This document shows positions 34,253 to 42,311 of a DNA stretch of 56,575 nucleotides, one piece after another (the stretch's first letter is position 1; each line of letters opens with the position of its first letter). The stretch lies in contig JAJQHY010000098.1 of assembly GCA_021199495.1 (NCBI GenBank), forward strand, positions 1 through 56,575, read 5' to 3'. The notes under the pieces are model-generated. The model did no database searches. It saw nothing but the letters and a program-made list of their open reading frames with translations, and was not told where the DNA came from. The translations under genes and the position numbers were made by a program. Origin of the DNA: Lachnospiraceae bacterium (GTDB lineage Bacteria; Bacillota; Clostridia; Lachnospirales; Lachnospiraceae).

Positions 34253-34981
34253 ATGATGTACATTTTCATAGTGGGAGCATTGATTTTAGTAAACCTGGCC
34301 GTCTGGGCGCTTTTGCTTCCGTACCTGACGAAAAAAAGAGCAAACGCTTTCCAGGAGGACCTGGTCAACCGCCACTATGATGAGGTGGAGACCATGTACC
34401 GCAAAATGCGGGGATGGCGGCATGATTATCACAATCACATTCAGGTGCTGAAGGCGTATTTTGCGCATGAGCAGTATGCGCAGGCGGCGGGCTATCTGGA
34501 CATGCTGGAGCAGGATCTGACGCAGGTGGACACGGTGATCAAAACAGGCAATATGATGGTGGACGCGATCTTAAACAGCAAGCTGACGCTGATGAAGGAG
34601 AAAAAAATCCGGGTGGACGCCACAGCTTTTGTGCCGAAGGAGCTGACGGTTGCGCAGACAGATCTGGCAGTGCTGGTGGGAAATCTGCTGGACAATGCCA
34701 TGGAGGCCTGTGAGAAGGTGACGGAGGAGGAGCGGTTTGTCCGGATTTATATGGATGTGCTGAAGGGTCAGTTTTATCTGTGCGTCACCAATTCCATGCA
34801 GGGAAAAGCAACGCGGGTTGGAGATTTATTTTCCTCCACGAAATCCAGGGAACATGGCTTCGGGCTTGCGCAGGTGAAGAACCTGGTGGATCAGTACAGC
34901 GGATACCTGAATATGCAGACCGAGGACGGGGTGTTTGCGGTGGAGGTGGGGATACCGCTGTCCACAGGAAAAGCTGCGTGA
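34253..34981 (+). CDS. GHKL-type sensor histidine kinase
   Basis: A 242-residue kinase with only one N-terminal membrane segment (IFIVGALILVNLAVWALLLPYL). The phospho-acceptor box is MRGWRHDYHNHIQVLKAYF (about 56-74), the N-box is LLDNAMEACEKV (about 145-156), and the G-box is HGFGLAQVKNLVDQY near the C-terminus. It is AgrC-like in catalytic part but lacks the polytopic sensor domain, so it may sense through a partner, perhaps an ABC exporter. It is encoded with the LytTR regulator on the same strand. Confidence 0.9.
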   Translation: MMYIFIVGALILVNLAVWALLLPYLTKKRANAFQEDLVNRHYDEVETMYRKMRGWRHDYHNHIQVLKAYFAHEQYAQAAGYLDMLEQDLTQVDTVIKTGNMMVDAILNSKLTLMKEKKIRVDATAFVPKELTVAQTDLAVLVGNLLDNAMEACEKVTEEERFVRIYMDVLKGQFYLCVTNSMQGKATRVGDLFSSTKSREHGFGLAQVKNLVDQYSGYLNMQTEDGVFAVEVGIPLSTGKAA

Positions 34982-35030
34982 AACAGAGCTGATGCTTCGC
35001 ATGGGCTGTGTATTGCAAATGTGCGCGGGA

Positions 35031-35084
35031 GAAATCCTTTGTGCAGGGGGAAAACCGTTCGTGCTTGTGAGAAACCTTTCGTGC
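35031..35084 (+). promoter_or_regulatory. Three 20-bp-spaced direct repeats, probable LytTR binding sites
   Basis: GAAATCCTTTGTGC (35031), AAAACCGTTCGTGC (35051) and GAAACCTTTCGTGC (35071) recur at exactly 20 bp. The middle copy contains CCGTTCGT, the same core as the well-known AlgR (LytTR) site. They lie 31 bp upstream of a TACAAT -10 (35115-35120) and between the two-component genes and the exporter genes. Confidence 0.7.
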
Positions 35085-35114
35085 GAAAATGCTGTGTAAA
35101 ATAAAATACTGTGC

Positions 35115-35233
35115 TACAATGTCCAGGTGGGCAAAATGAGACGCTGCGGAGAAGATGCGTTTTTCGGAAGGATAAGACTTCTGAGAAGAGAAGCGTTTTT
35201 CCGGAGAGAAACTTGCCCGCGTGGGCATTTTTT
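35115..35233 (+). promoter_or_regulatory. Promoter -10 and attenuator-like leader of the exporter operon
   Basis: TACAAT at 35115-35120 is followed by a leader of about 110 bases. It ends in TTGCCCGCGTGGGCATTTTTT, a compact terminator hairpin (TGCCC/GGGCA). An early segment, GGTGGGCAA (about 35126-35134), can instead pair with the TTGCCCGC of the terminator, giving mutually exclusive structures. Two copies of GCGTTTTTC-CGGA lie between. The exporter ATG is 17 bases after the T run. The trigger is unknown. Confidence 0.5.
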
Positions 35234-35250
35234 GATGTGAGGAAAAGATT

Positions 35251-37281
35251 ATGGCGATAACGAACGGCTCTATGGCCGGAAAAAAGGACAGAACATACAG
35301 CTTCTGCGCAAATCTGCGCTATCATTTTAAGAATCTGCACCAGTGGGAGCCCGGGATATTCTGGGTGAGCCTGCTGTGGCCGATTGCGGCGTTGATTGGA
35401 AACTACGCGGGCAACCTTCTGCCGTCGGTGATTGTAGAGGGGCTGACGCAGGAGTGGCAGTTAAAGGAGCTGCTGCTGCGGATTGTGATACTGTTTCTGA
35501 TCATGTGGCTTGCGAATGTGGCAAGCGGCGTGGGGGAACGGAGGGGTTATTTTGACGCGTACACCTACCGCCTGCATTATTCCAGGCCATACGTGCGCAA
35601 AAAAATGCGGGTGGATTACGACATTTTGGAGAACGAGAGCTTTCAGAACAATGCCCACGCCACACATATGGCCATTTACAGCGGCAGGGGAATCAATACG
35701 ATTGTGCAGTCCGTGTCATCCCTGCTGTCCTGCCTGTTTCCGGTGCTGTTTTACGGGGTACTGCTGGCCCGCGTGCAGTGGTGGATTCCGCTGCTGGCGA
35801 TTTTAAGCTGCATTCTTTCCATGCGGCTTTTATCGCTTGCGACCAAAAAACAGGGGGAGTCCTACCCGGTGCAGGAGGCTTATTCGAGAAAGCTTTCTTA
35901 TCTGGGAGAGAGCTCCATGGAACCGGCGGCGGGCAAAGATATCCGTCTTTATCGCATGTCCGGCTGGCTGATGAAAAAATACCGGGACAATCTGGATGAG
36001 ATGAACCGGGAATACGTCCGGGTGCATAACTGGTACATTCTGACAGGGACGGGAGACTACCTCATCGACTTGATCCGCAACGGCCTGATTTACGGGTACC
36101 TGCTGTATGCTACGGCGTGCGGGAAAATGACGCTGGCCGAGTTTGTGCTGTATTTCGGCTTTGTGACAAGCTTCGGGCAGTATTTTTCCTCTGGTCTGAA
36201 TAAGGCGCTGTCTCTTGGTGCGGCCGCCAATGTGATCGGCAGTCTGCGGAAATTTTTTGATACGCCGGAGCACAGGAATGAAGGGGAGACGCTGTCGGCA
36301 AAGGAGGTAGAGAGACAGTTAAAATCAGGACGTTCAGCTGAGAAAAAAGAGAACGAGTCTGATAACAGGTCAGCACGGGCAGAAGGAGAGTCTGAAGGCG
36401 GGGCGGCGTCAGATGAAAGAAAAGGCAAGCCGGAAGGTGTGCTGCCGCCCAAAAAGATGAACCAGGAAGCAGACACCGGCCTGACGATAGAGCTGAAAAA
36501 CGTAAGCTTTACCTACCCCGGTCGGGAGACGCCGACCCTATCCCATATCAATCTGACAGTGAAGGCCGGAGAAAAGCTGGCGCTGATCGGATTAAACGGC
36601 GCCGGGAAAACCACGCTGGTCAAGCTGCTCTGCGGCTTTTATCAGACGACGGAGGGTGAAATCCTGGTCAACGGCCTGCCGCTGGAGAAAATCGACAGAG
36701 AGCAATATTACAGCCTGCTGTCCGTGCTGTTTCAGGACTACACGATCCTGCCGGGGACGGTCGAGGAAAATATCGCTTCTGCAAAATGTGCTGACGGGAC
36801 ACGGATGGAAAGGGCTCTTGCGGAGTCGGATTTTGGGTCGGTGCTTTTAAAGCTTCCCAAGAAGGAAAAGAGCCGCGTGGTGAAGGCGGTGTACGACGAT
36901 GCGGTGGATTTTTCCGGCGGGGAAAAGCAGCGGCTGTTGCTGGCGCGGGCGCTGTATAAGGACGCGCGGCTGCTGATTTTAGACGAGCCTACGGCGGCCT
37001 TAGACCCCATCGCAGAGAATGAGATTTATTTAAAATACAGCGAGCTGGGAGCGGGGAAAACTTCGATTTTTATCTCGCATCGGCTGTCCAGTACGCGCTT
37101 CTGCGACCGGATTATTTTGCTGGAAAACGGGCAGATCGCGGAGGAGGGGACGCACGAGAGTCTGATGGAAGCGGGCGGAAAATACGCAGAGCTGTTTGAG
37201 ATGCAGAGCAGGTATTACCGGGAGCAGGCGAGGGAAGAGGAGCGCCGCAGAATCATGGGAGATGCAGAGATTTTGGCCTGA
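35251..37281 (+). CDS. ABC exporter, fused permease and ATPase (first of two)
   Basis: A 676-residue type IV ABC exporter half. Residues about 25-330 are six membrane segments. Residues about 410-660 are the ATPase: Walker A LIGLNGAGKTTLVKLL, Q-loop VLFQDYTILPGTVEENIA, signature FSGGEKQRLLLARALYK, Walker B LLILDEPTAALDP, H-loop FISHRLSS. Between the two parts (about 345-410) is a hydrophilic, Glu/Ser/Lys-rich linker longer than in typical homologues. It likely forms a heterodimer with the following gene product and may export peptides or lipids under LytTR control. Confidence 0.93.
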   Translation: MAITNGSMAGKKDRTYSFCANLRYHFKNLHQWEPGIFWVSLLWPIAALIGNYAGNLLPSVIVEGLTQEWQLKELLLRIVILFLIMWLANVASGVGERRGYFDAYTYRLHYSRPYVRKKMRVDYDILENESFQNNAHATHMAIYSGRGINTIVQSVSSLLSCLFPVLFYGVLLARVQWWIPLLAILSCILSMRLLSLATKKQGESYPVQEAYSRKLSYLGESSMEPAAGKDIRLYRMSGWLMKKYRDNLDEMNREYVRVHNWYILTGTGDYLIDLIRNGLIYGYLLYATACGKMTLAEFVLYFGFVTSFGQYFSSGLNKALSLGAAANVIGSLRKFFDTPEHRNEGETLSAKEVERQLKSGRSAEKKENESDNRSARAEGESEGGAASDERKGKPEGVLPPKKMNQEADTGLTIELKNVSFTYPGRETPTLSHINLTVKAGEKLALIGLNGAGKTTLVKLLCGFYQTTEGEILVNGLPLEKIDREQYYSLLSVLFQDYTILPGTVEENIASAKCADGTRMERALAESDFGSVLLKLPKKEKSRVVKAVYDDAVDFSGGEKQRLLLARALYKDARLLILDEPTAALDPIAENEIYLKYSELGAGKTSIFISHRLSSTRFCDRIILLENGQIAEEGTHESLMEAGGKYAELFEMQSRYYREQAREEERRRIMGDAEILA

Positions 37282-37335
37282 ACAGAAACAGAAGGGCTGA
37301 CAGCGATTTCAGGATAGGATGGAGAAGAAAATCAA

Positions 37336-39198
37336 ATGGATTATATAAATCAAAATCAAGCAAATCAAGCGGCTCGGGAATCAGACTTTACGGTGCTGCG
37401 CCAGTTATTCACCATGTACGCGAAAAACAATCGCTCCACTATCGTTTTCTGCGTTCTGGCCAATCTTTTTACAGGAGTGAAATCCTACCTGCCGGTCATC
37501 ATGTCCGGCGTTTTGGTGGATGAGCTGCTTGACGGGGCGGCGTTTGCGGACCTGATACGGACGCTCGCGATATGGCTTGCGATTATTTTTGTGGTGGATA
37601 CCACCGCGAATATTCTGCGGCAGCAGTTCGACGCCCGTACGGAGAACATTCTGGAGCGGCAGAACCTGGATATGAACGAGGCCGGCATGGCCATGGACTA
37701 TGAGCTTTTAGAGAATGCGCAGGTGCAGGAGAAAAAGCGCAGGCAGGAGCAGGTGGTCAGCCGCTGGGGCGGGATTTACTGGATGCTGATCTGGCCCTTT
37801 GACGATATTCTGCAGGGCCTGTTCGGCCTGATCACGGCGCTGTGCGTGGTGGTGCCCCTGTTTGTGAGGATTGCCGGGTCGGGTCTGGCCAGTTTTGGTC
37901 TTCTGTCTGTCGGGCTTATCGCGTTTCTGCTACTCTGCGTGTGGAAAATGTACCGCTGGGGCATCAGAACGAATGAGCAGACCAAAAAGGACGATGATGC
38001 GCTGGCAGGGCTGTCCAGAAGCCGGGATTATTTTCTTCAGTCGATTCTGTCCGGGACGGAGAGCGGAAAGGATCTGCGGATCTTTGCCCAGGAGGACCTG
38101 ATCGAGGAGGGCGTCTGCGGCAATGAGGAGGCGATCGGAAAGTGCTGGCGCGCCATGGAAAAGGACCGGCTTGTGATGAAGGCGAAGCGGGAGAGCGTGT
38201 CCGCGTTTGACACCGGCTGCGTTTATCTTTACACCGCGCTCTGCGCCTGGGCCGGTCTGATTTCCGTCGGCAGTGTGGTCCGCTGCGCGGGCAGCGTGCT
38301 GCAGTGTGTGCAGGATATCAACCTGCTGATGATCGGGATCGGCGCCTTTAAAAACGCCGCCGACTTTGGCCGGGACTATCTGGACTATATGACAGTAAAA
38401 AATCCTCTCTATAAGGGGAGTCTCCCGGTGGAAAAGCGGCGGGACGACCGGTTCCTGGTGGAATTTGACCATGTCTCTTTTAAATATCCGGGCAGCGAAA
38501 ACTATGTGCTGCGGGATCTGAATTTAAGACTGGACATCGGGGAGCGCTGCGCGATTGTGGGGCGAAACGGCTCCGGCAAGACCACCTTTATCAAGCTGCT
38601 GTGCCGCCTGTACGATGCCACGGAGGGAACGATCAGGCTGAACGGAATTGATATCCGGAAATATAACTACGAGGATTATCTGCGCCTGTTCTCCGCGGTG
38701 TTTCAGGATTACCGGATTTTCTCTTTAAAGGCCGGGGAAAATATCGCGGCGGGCGAGGATGTGGATGAAGAGCGGGCATGGGACGCCCTGACACGGGCCG
38801 GATTGCAGGAACGTTTCGAAAAATTGCCGCAGGGGCTTGATACCTTTGTAGGGAAGGAGTTTGACGAGTCCGGTGTGAATTTCTCCGGCGGCGAGCGCCA
38901 GAAGCTGGCCATCGCCAGGGCCATTTATAAGGCGGGAGCTTTTGTGATTATGGACGAGCCGACCGCGGCCCTGGATCCGGTGAGCGAGTGTGAGGTCTAT
39001 GCGGGCTTTGATAAAATGGTGGGGAGAAAGACGGCTTTTTACATTTCTCACCGCCTGGCCAGCTGCCGCTTCTGCCAGGATATTCTGGTCTTTGATGAGG
39101 GAAAAGTGGCGCAGCGGGGCAGTCATGAGGAGCTGGTGGAGCAGGAGGGTTTGTATAAGGAGCTGTGGGAGGCGCAGGCGCAGTATTATACGGTGTAG
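37336..39198 (+). CDS. ABC exporter, fused permease and ATPase (second of two)
   Basis: A 620-residue partner of the preceding exporter half, 54 bp downstream. A membrane domain (about 20-330) precedes the ATPase: Walker A IVGRNGSGKTTFIKLL, Q-loop AVFQDYRIFSLKAGENIA, signature FSGGERQKLAIARAIYK, Walker B FVIMDEPTAALDP, H-loop YISHRLAS. Both ATP sites look complete, so this is not a degenerate-site pair. The gene ends at a terminator. No peptidase C39 domain is present in either half. Confidence 0.93.
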   Translation: MDYINQNQANQAARESDFTVLRQLFTMYAKNNRSTIVFCVLANLFTGVKSYLPVIMSGVLVDELLDGAAFADLIRTLAIWLAIIFVVDTTANILRQQFDARTENILERQNLDMNEAGMAMDYELLENAQVQEKKRRQEQVVSRWGGIYWMLIWPFDDILQGLFGLITALCVVVPLFVRIAGSGLASFGLLSVGLIAFLLLCVWKMYRWGIRTNEQTKKDDDALAGLSRSRDYFLQSILSGTESGKDLRIFAQEDLIEEGVCGNEEAIGKCWRAMEKDRLVMKAKRESVSAFDTGCVYLYTALCAWAGLISVGSVVRCAGSVLQCVQDINLLMIGIGAFKNAADFGRDYLDYMTVKNPLYKGSLPVEKRRDDRFLVEFDHVSFKYPGSENYVLRDLNLRLDIGERCAIVGRNGSGKTTFIKLLCRLYDATEGTIRLNGIDIRKYNYEDYLRLFSAVFQDYRIFSLKAGENIAAGEDVDEERAWDALTRAGLQERFEKLPQGLDTFVGKEFDESGVNFSGGERQKLAIARAIYKAGAFVIMDEPTAALDPVSECEVYAGFDKMVGRKTAFYISHRLASCRFCQDILVFDEGKVAQRGSHEELVEQEGLYKELWEAQAQYYTV

Positions 39199-39209
39199 AC
39201 GGCAAAATA

Positions 39210-39241
39210 AATGGGAGGGGCTGTTCGTTTCCTCTCCCATT
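39210..39241. terminator. Hairpin between convergent exporter and AAA/PD-(D/E)XK genes
   Basis: ATGGGAG and CTCCCAT, extended by GG/CC after one unpaired base, flank CTGTTCGTTT. It lies 12 bp after the exporter stop and 12 bp before the stop of the converging gene. Confidence 0.65.
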
Positions 39242-39252
39242 CATCTGATCTG

Positions 39253-40965
39253 TCAAGGCTCCTGTTCCAAAACCACTTTGCACTGTTTTTTATAACAGGC
39301 GATACCGTATTTCAGGATCGTCTGCATGTCATCTTTTTTCAATTCTGCAGTGTAATCGTTGTCATGAATCTGTTTCATCGCTTCTTTGCAGGCTGCGTCA
39401 AGGTCGCCGTTTCCGGCGTATTTAACCTCGATAATAATGCCAATCTCCTCATCCTCGATTTCAATCTGGATGTCAAAGTAGCCTTTGCCGGCCTCCCGGT
39501 TGGAGACAATTCCCCAGTCCGTTTTAAACATAAGGATTCCCAGGAGAAGACCATGGTAAAAGCTTTCTTTGAATTCATTCTTCACCGCGGTATCCCGGAT
39601 ACTGATGGTTTTACCCATACATCCTGTAAATACGCGTTCTACTTCAGTGGGATTTCCATCTTTCAAGGCAGTGCTGAATTTCTCTACCAATACTCCGTCG
39701 TTAGCCACCTGTTCCTGAAATAATTCCAGAATAAAGTCGCTGAAGATTCCACGTACTTCGTTATTCGGGATTTTCAGGCGGACCAGACCGCCGGAAGGTA
39801 CTTCACTCAGGGTCAGATAGCCGGTGGCATACAGAAGACTCCATAGATTATCTATATTGTCATAAATGGCGTTGTAGGTCAGCTGTTCCTCAATTTTTCT
39901 CTGGACAGTTTCTCCGGCAATCAGGCGTTCAATCTGGTTTCTGGTCACGCCCTTCCCCATACATTTGAGAAAACTCTTCACTTCTTCGTTGCCGCTGGAA
40001 TTTTTCCAGAAGCTTTTCGGCTGCTTGTCAGGGTTTGTCAGAAGCTGATTGCACCAGTTGATGACATCCCATGGGTTATAGACATACGCGCTGGAAATCA
40101 GGTATCCGTCGTACCATTCTCTGGTGGTTTCGTAGTAGGAGGAAAGACCGTAATACTCCAGCATCTGCTTAACCTCCGCGTCAGTAAAGCCAAACTGCTC
40201 GTCACATCCGGCGTCGGAAAGACTGTATGTTTTCAGATTATTCAGACCGGTAAAGACACTTTCTTTGGAAATTCTGAGACAACCGGTCAGAACCGCGAAA
40301 TACAGACTTCGGTTGGTCTTTAAGGCGGCGTCCAGCATATTACGGATCAGGATGATCATTTTGTCATAATAACCATGGGAACTGGCCTTGGCAAGCGGCA
40401 CATCGTATTCATCGATCAGGATAATGACCTGTTTACCGAGATGCTTTTCCAGAAGCATGGAAAGTGTGTTCAGACTGCTGGTGATGGTGGATTCCGACAT
40501 GCAAAAAGTACCGTTGAGCGTATTGTCTACCCGGATCAGCTGCTTGTACAGCTGCTTTTCGGTTTCATTCAGCTTTTCACTGGTTGAGAGAAAGGAAAAG
40601 CGCAGGGCTTCCTTTGCAAGAATTGTGCAGAGCTCATTTCTGGCAAATTCGTAGGTATCTCCGTGTGCGGTTTTCAGGCTGATGGAAATGACGGGATACT
40701 GTCCCATGTACTGTTCACACAGTTTTGTTTCTTTTGAAATCTCCAGGCCGGAAAACAGGGTTTTGTCCGTTCCGATCTCAAAAAAAGAGCGAAGCATGCT
40801 GATATTGAGACTTTTCCCAAAACGGCGCGGTCTTGTAAACAGATTCACTTCGCCTCTGTTTTCCAGTAATTCCCTGATCATGGAGCTTTTGTCCACATAA
40901 TAGTATCCGGCTGTCCGGATTTTTTCAAAATCATCTACACCGATCGGGAGCATTTTTCTGCTCAT
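39253..40965 (-). CDS. AAA-ATPase-like / PD-(D/E)XK nuclease family protein
   Basis: A 570-residue protein. The N-terminal AAA-ATPase-like domain begins LPIGVDDFEKIRTAGYYYVDKSSMIREL with a P-loop-like TRPRRFGKSLNISML (about 44-58) and Walker B VIILIDEYDVPLA (about 174-186). The C-terminal part holds a PD-(D/E)XK-type core (GYFDIQIEIEDEEIGIIIEVKYA, about 505-530). These genes are very common, often multicopy, in Lachnospiraceae and Bacteroidales; their function is not established, though mobile or defence roles have been proposed. GGAGGT precedes the ATG at 40965. Confidence 0.88.
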   Translation of the reverse strand: MSRKMLPIGVDDFEKIRTAGYYYVDKSSMIRELLENRGEVNLFTRPRRFGKSLNISMLRSFFEIGTDKTLFSGLEISKETKLCEQYMGQYPVISISLKTAHGDTYEFARNELCTILAKEALRFSFLSTSEKLNETEKQLYKQLIRVDNTLNGTFCMSESTITSSLNTLSMLLEKHLGKQVIILIDEYDVPLAKASSHGYYDKMIILIRNMLDAALKTNRSLYFAVLTGCLRISKESVFTGLNNLKTYSLSDAGCDEQFGFTDAEVKQMLEYYGLSSYYETTREWYDGYLISSAYVYNPWDVINWCNQLLTNPDKQPKSFWKNSSGNEEVKSFLKCMGKGVTRNQIERLIAGETVQRKIEEQLTYNAIYDNIDNLWSLLYATGYLTLSEVPSGGLVRLKIPNNEVRGIFSDFILELFQEQVANDGVLVEKFSTALKDGNPTEVERVFTGCMGKTISIRDTAVKNEFKESFYHGLLLGILMFKTDWGIVSNREAGKGYFDIQIEIEDEEIGIIIEVKYAGNGDLDAACKEAMKQIHDNDYTAELKKDDMQTILKYGIACYKKQCKVVLEQEP

Positions 40966-41123
40966 GCTGTTACCTCCGGAAATATCAGTGAATATGTTTG
41001 TCAGCTTTTTAAAAGCTTATCACAAATGGCGGGACTAAGCAAGCAAAATGGGGTGGAATATCCGGATGAACGGATTGGAGACATCAGATGTGGCGGATCT
41101 GATATGTGTTGGAAATGACTTAA

Positions 41124-41156
41124 TTGTTAACATTAAAAAGATTTTGAGGTTGACAA
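41124..41156. promoter_or_regulatory. BirA (biotin repressor) operator in the bioY promoter
   Basis: TTGTTAACA (41124-41132), 15 bp and GGTTGACAA (41148-41156) form the dyad typical of Gram-positive BirA sites. The right arm contains the -35 TTGACA (41150-41155); 17 bp later is TAAACT (41173-41178). A second half-site pair, GGTTGGCAA and GGTTGACAA, lies at about 41182-41201. The remaining spacer back to 40966 shows nothing else. Confidence 0.85.
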
Positions 41157-41301
41157 TTAAGAACCGATGCTGTAAACTTACGGTTGGCAAATGGTTGACA
41201 ATCCAACTTGCAGCTTTGAAAATACTGCACGAAGGCTTGATTGACCGTTTGCCGGAAAAAAGAATATTTACTTGCATTATTTTGCTGGAGGAAAATCAAC
41301 A

Positions 41302-41865
41302 ATGAGTAACGAAACATCAACTGCCAAAACAAAAATTCCGGTGAAGGATATGACCCAGATCGCTATCATCACGGCTCTGCTGTGCATCCTGGCGCCTATG
41401 TCCATCCCGATCGGGCCGATCCCGGTTTCTCTGACCGGGCTGGTCATTTACCTGTCCCTGTATGTGCTGGGCATGAAGAAGGGAACCTTGAGTCTGCTGA
41501 TTTATCTGCTGATCGGCGCGGTGGGGCTTCCCGTCTTTTCCGGCTACACCGGGGGGCTGGCGAAGCTGACAGGCGCGACCGGCGGGTACCTGGTGGGCTT
41601 TCTTTTTATCACACTGATAGGCGGCTATGCGGTCGACCGCTGGCCGGGGAAATATTGGCTGCACTTTATCGCGTATGTGGTGTCAACGGCGATCTGCTAC
41701 GCGCTGGGAACCGCCTGGTTCGTGTATCTGATGCAGTGTACGCTGGGATACGCGTTGTCGGTATGCGTGACGCCGTTTATTCTGGTGGATATCTGTAAAA
41801 TGGTGATCGGCATCCTGGTGGGGCCACAGGTGCGCAAGAGACTGGCGAAGGCGAACGTATTATAA
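41302..41865 (+). CDS. bioY: Biotin transporter substrate-specific component BioY
   Basis: A 187-residue integral membrane S-component of an energy-coupling-factor biotin importer, with six hydrophobic segments. The family pattern is visible: PIPVSLTGLVIYLSLYVLG, LIYLLIGAVGLPVFSGYTGG, TGGYLVGFLF and FILVDICKMVIGILVGPQVRKRL. The ATG at 41302 follows GGAGG; ten upstream codons in frame are not used. The BirA operator directly upstream independently supports the assignment. No ATPase or EcfT gene is adjacent, so it probably uses a shared ECF module. Confidence 0.96.
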   Translation: MSNETSTAKTKIPVKDMTQIAIITALLCILAPMSIPIGPIPVSLTGLVIYLSLYVLGMKKGTLSLLIYLLIGAVGLPVFSGYTGGLAKLTGATGGYLVGFLFITLIGGYAVDRWPGKYWLHFIAYVVSTAICYALGTAWFVYLMQCTLGYALSVCVTPFILVDICKMVIGILVGPQVRKRLAKANVL

Positions 41866-41906
41866 TGGTGTCCTTAATAAATGAATGGATGGGAAGCTGA
41901 AGCTGC

Positions 41907-42104
41907 GTGCAGTCGGCGCATTACCAAACAAATTGTGAGACCTATGATTTTCTGCCGGAAGAACAGATTCTTGCCGCCTGTAAGGTAAATGGGCAGGAGG
42001 GTGTGGATCGCTTCTCCATTGTGACCGCGGCCTGCGCAACCATACGAAGCGACAGAAAGATGCTGCAGGACCTGGGTCGGGATGTGAAGGCAGTAAAAAT
42101 ATAA
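41907..42104 (+). CDS. Short open frame of uncertain status
   Basis: 65 codons from a GTG (MQSAHYQTNCETYDFLPEEQ ... RFSIVTAACATIRSDRKMLQDLGRDVKAVKI). The composition is protein-like, but there is no good ribosome site and an ATG at 41881 opens a different frame (MNGWEAEAACSRRITKQ). It may be the end of a decayed gene cut off after bioY. It is followed by a strong terminator. Nothing else is visible between bioY and the next gene apart from a 21-bp repeat at 42223. Confidence 0.3.
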   Translation: MQSAHYQTNCETYDFLPEEQILAACKVNGQEGVDRFSIVTAACATIRSDRKMLQDLGRDVKAVKI

Positions 42105-42130
42105 AAACGGGTAAATTATCCTGAAATCTG

Positions 42131-42163
42131 AAAACCACGGATCTGAAAAATCCGTGGTTTTTG
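42131..42163 (+). terminator. Strong rho-independent terminator
   Basis: AAAACCACGGAT and ATCCGTGGTTTT form a perfect 12-bp stem with a 7-base loop followed by T, after bioY and the short open frame. Confidence 0.9.
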
Positions 42164-42222
42164 TATACATATAATATACTACAAATACGGCACTTTTTCA
42201 AGACTTGTATTTAACATCATCC

Positions 42223-42243
42223 TATGATACAAGGGACAAAAGA
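42223..42243 (+). repeat. 21-bp copy of the left end of the dnaA-leader element
   Basis: TATGATACAAGGGACAAAAG matches 13226-13246 with one mismatch. No matching right end is found nearby, so this is a fragment or a shared short motif upstream of the ABC exporter gene. Confidence 0.6.
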
Positions 42244-42311
42244 ACATGATACAGTGCGGGGAAAAGCAGGCAGCAGGCGTGCCTGGTTTGATTATTGAAA
42301 GGGGGATTACA

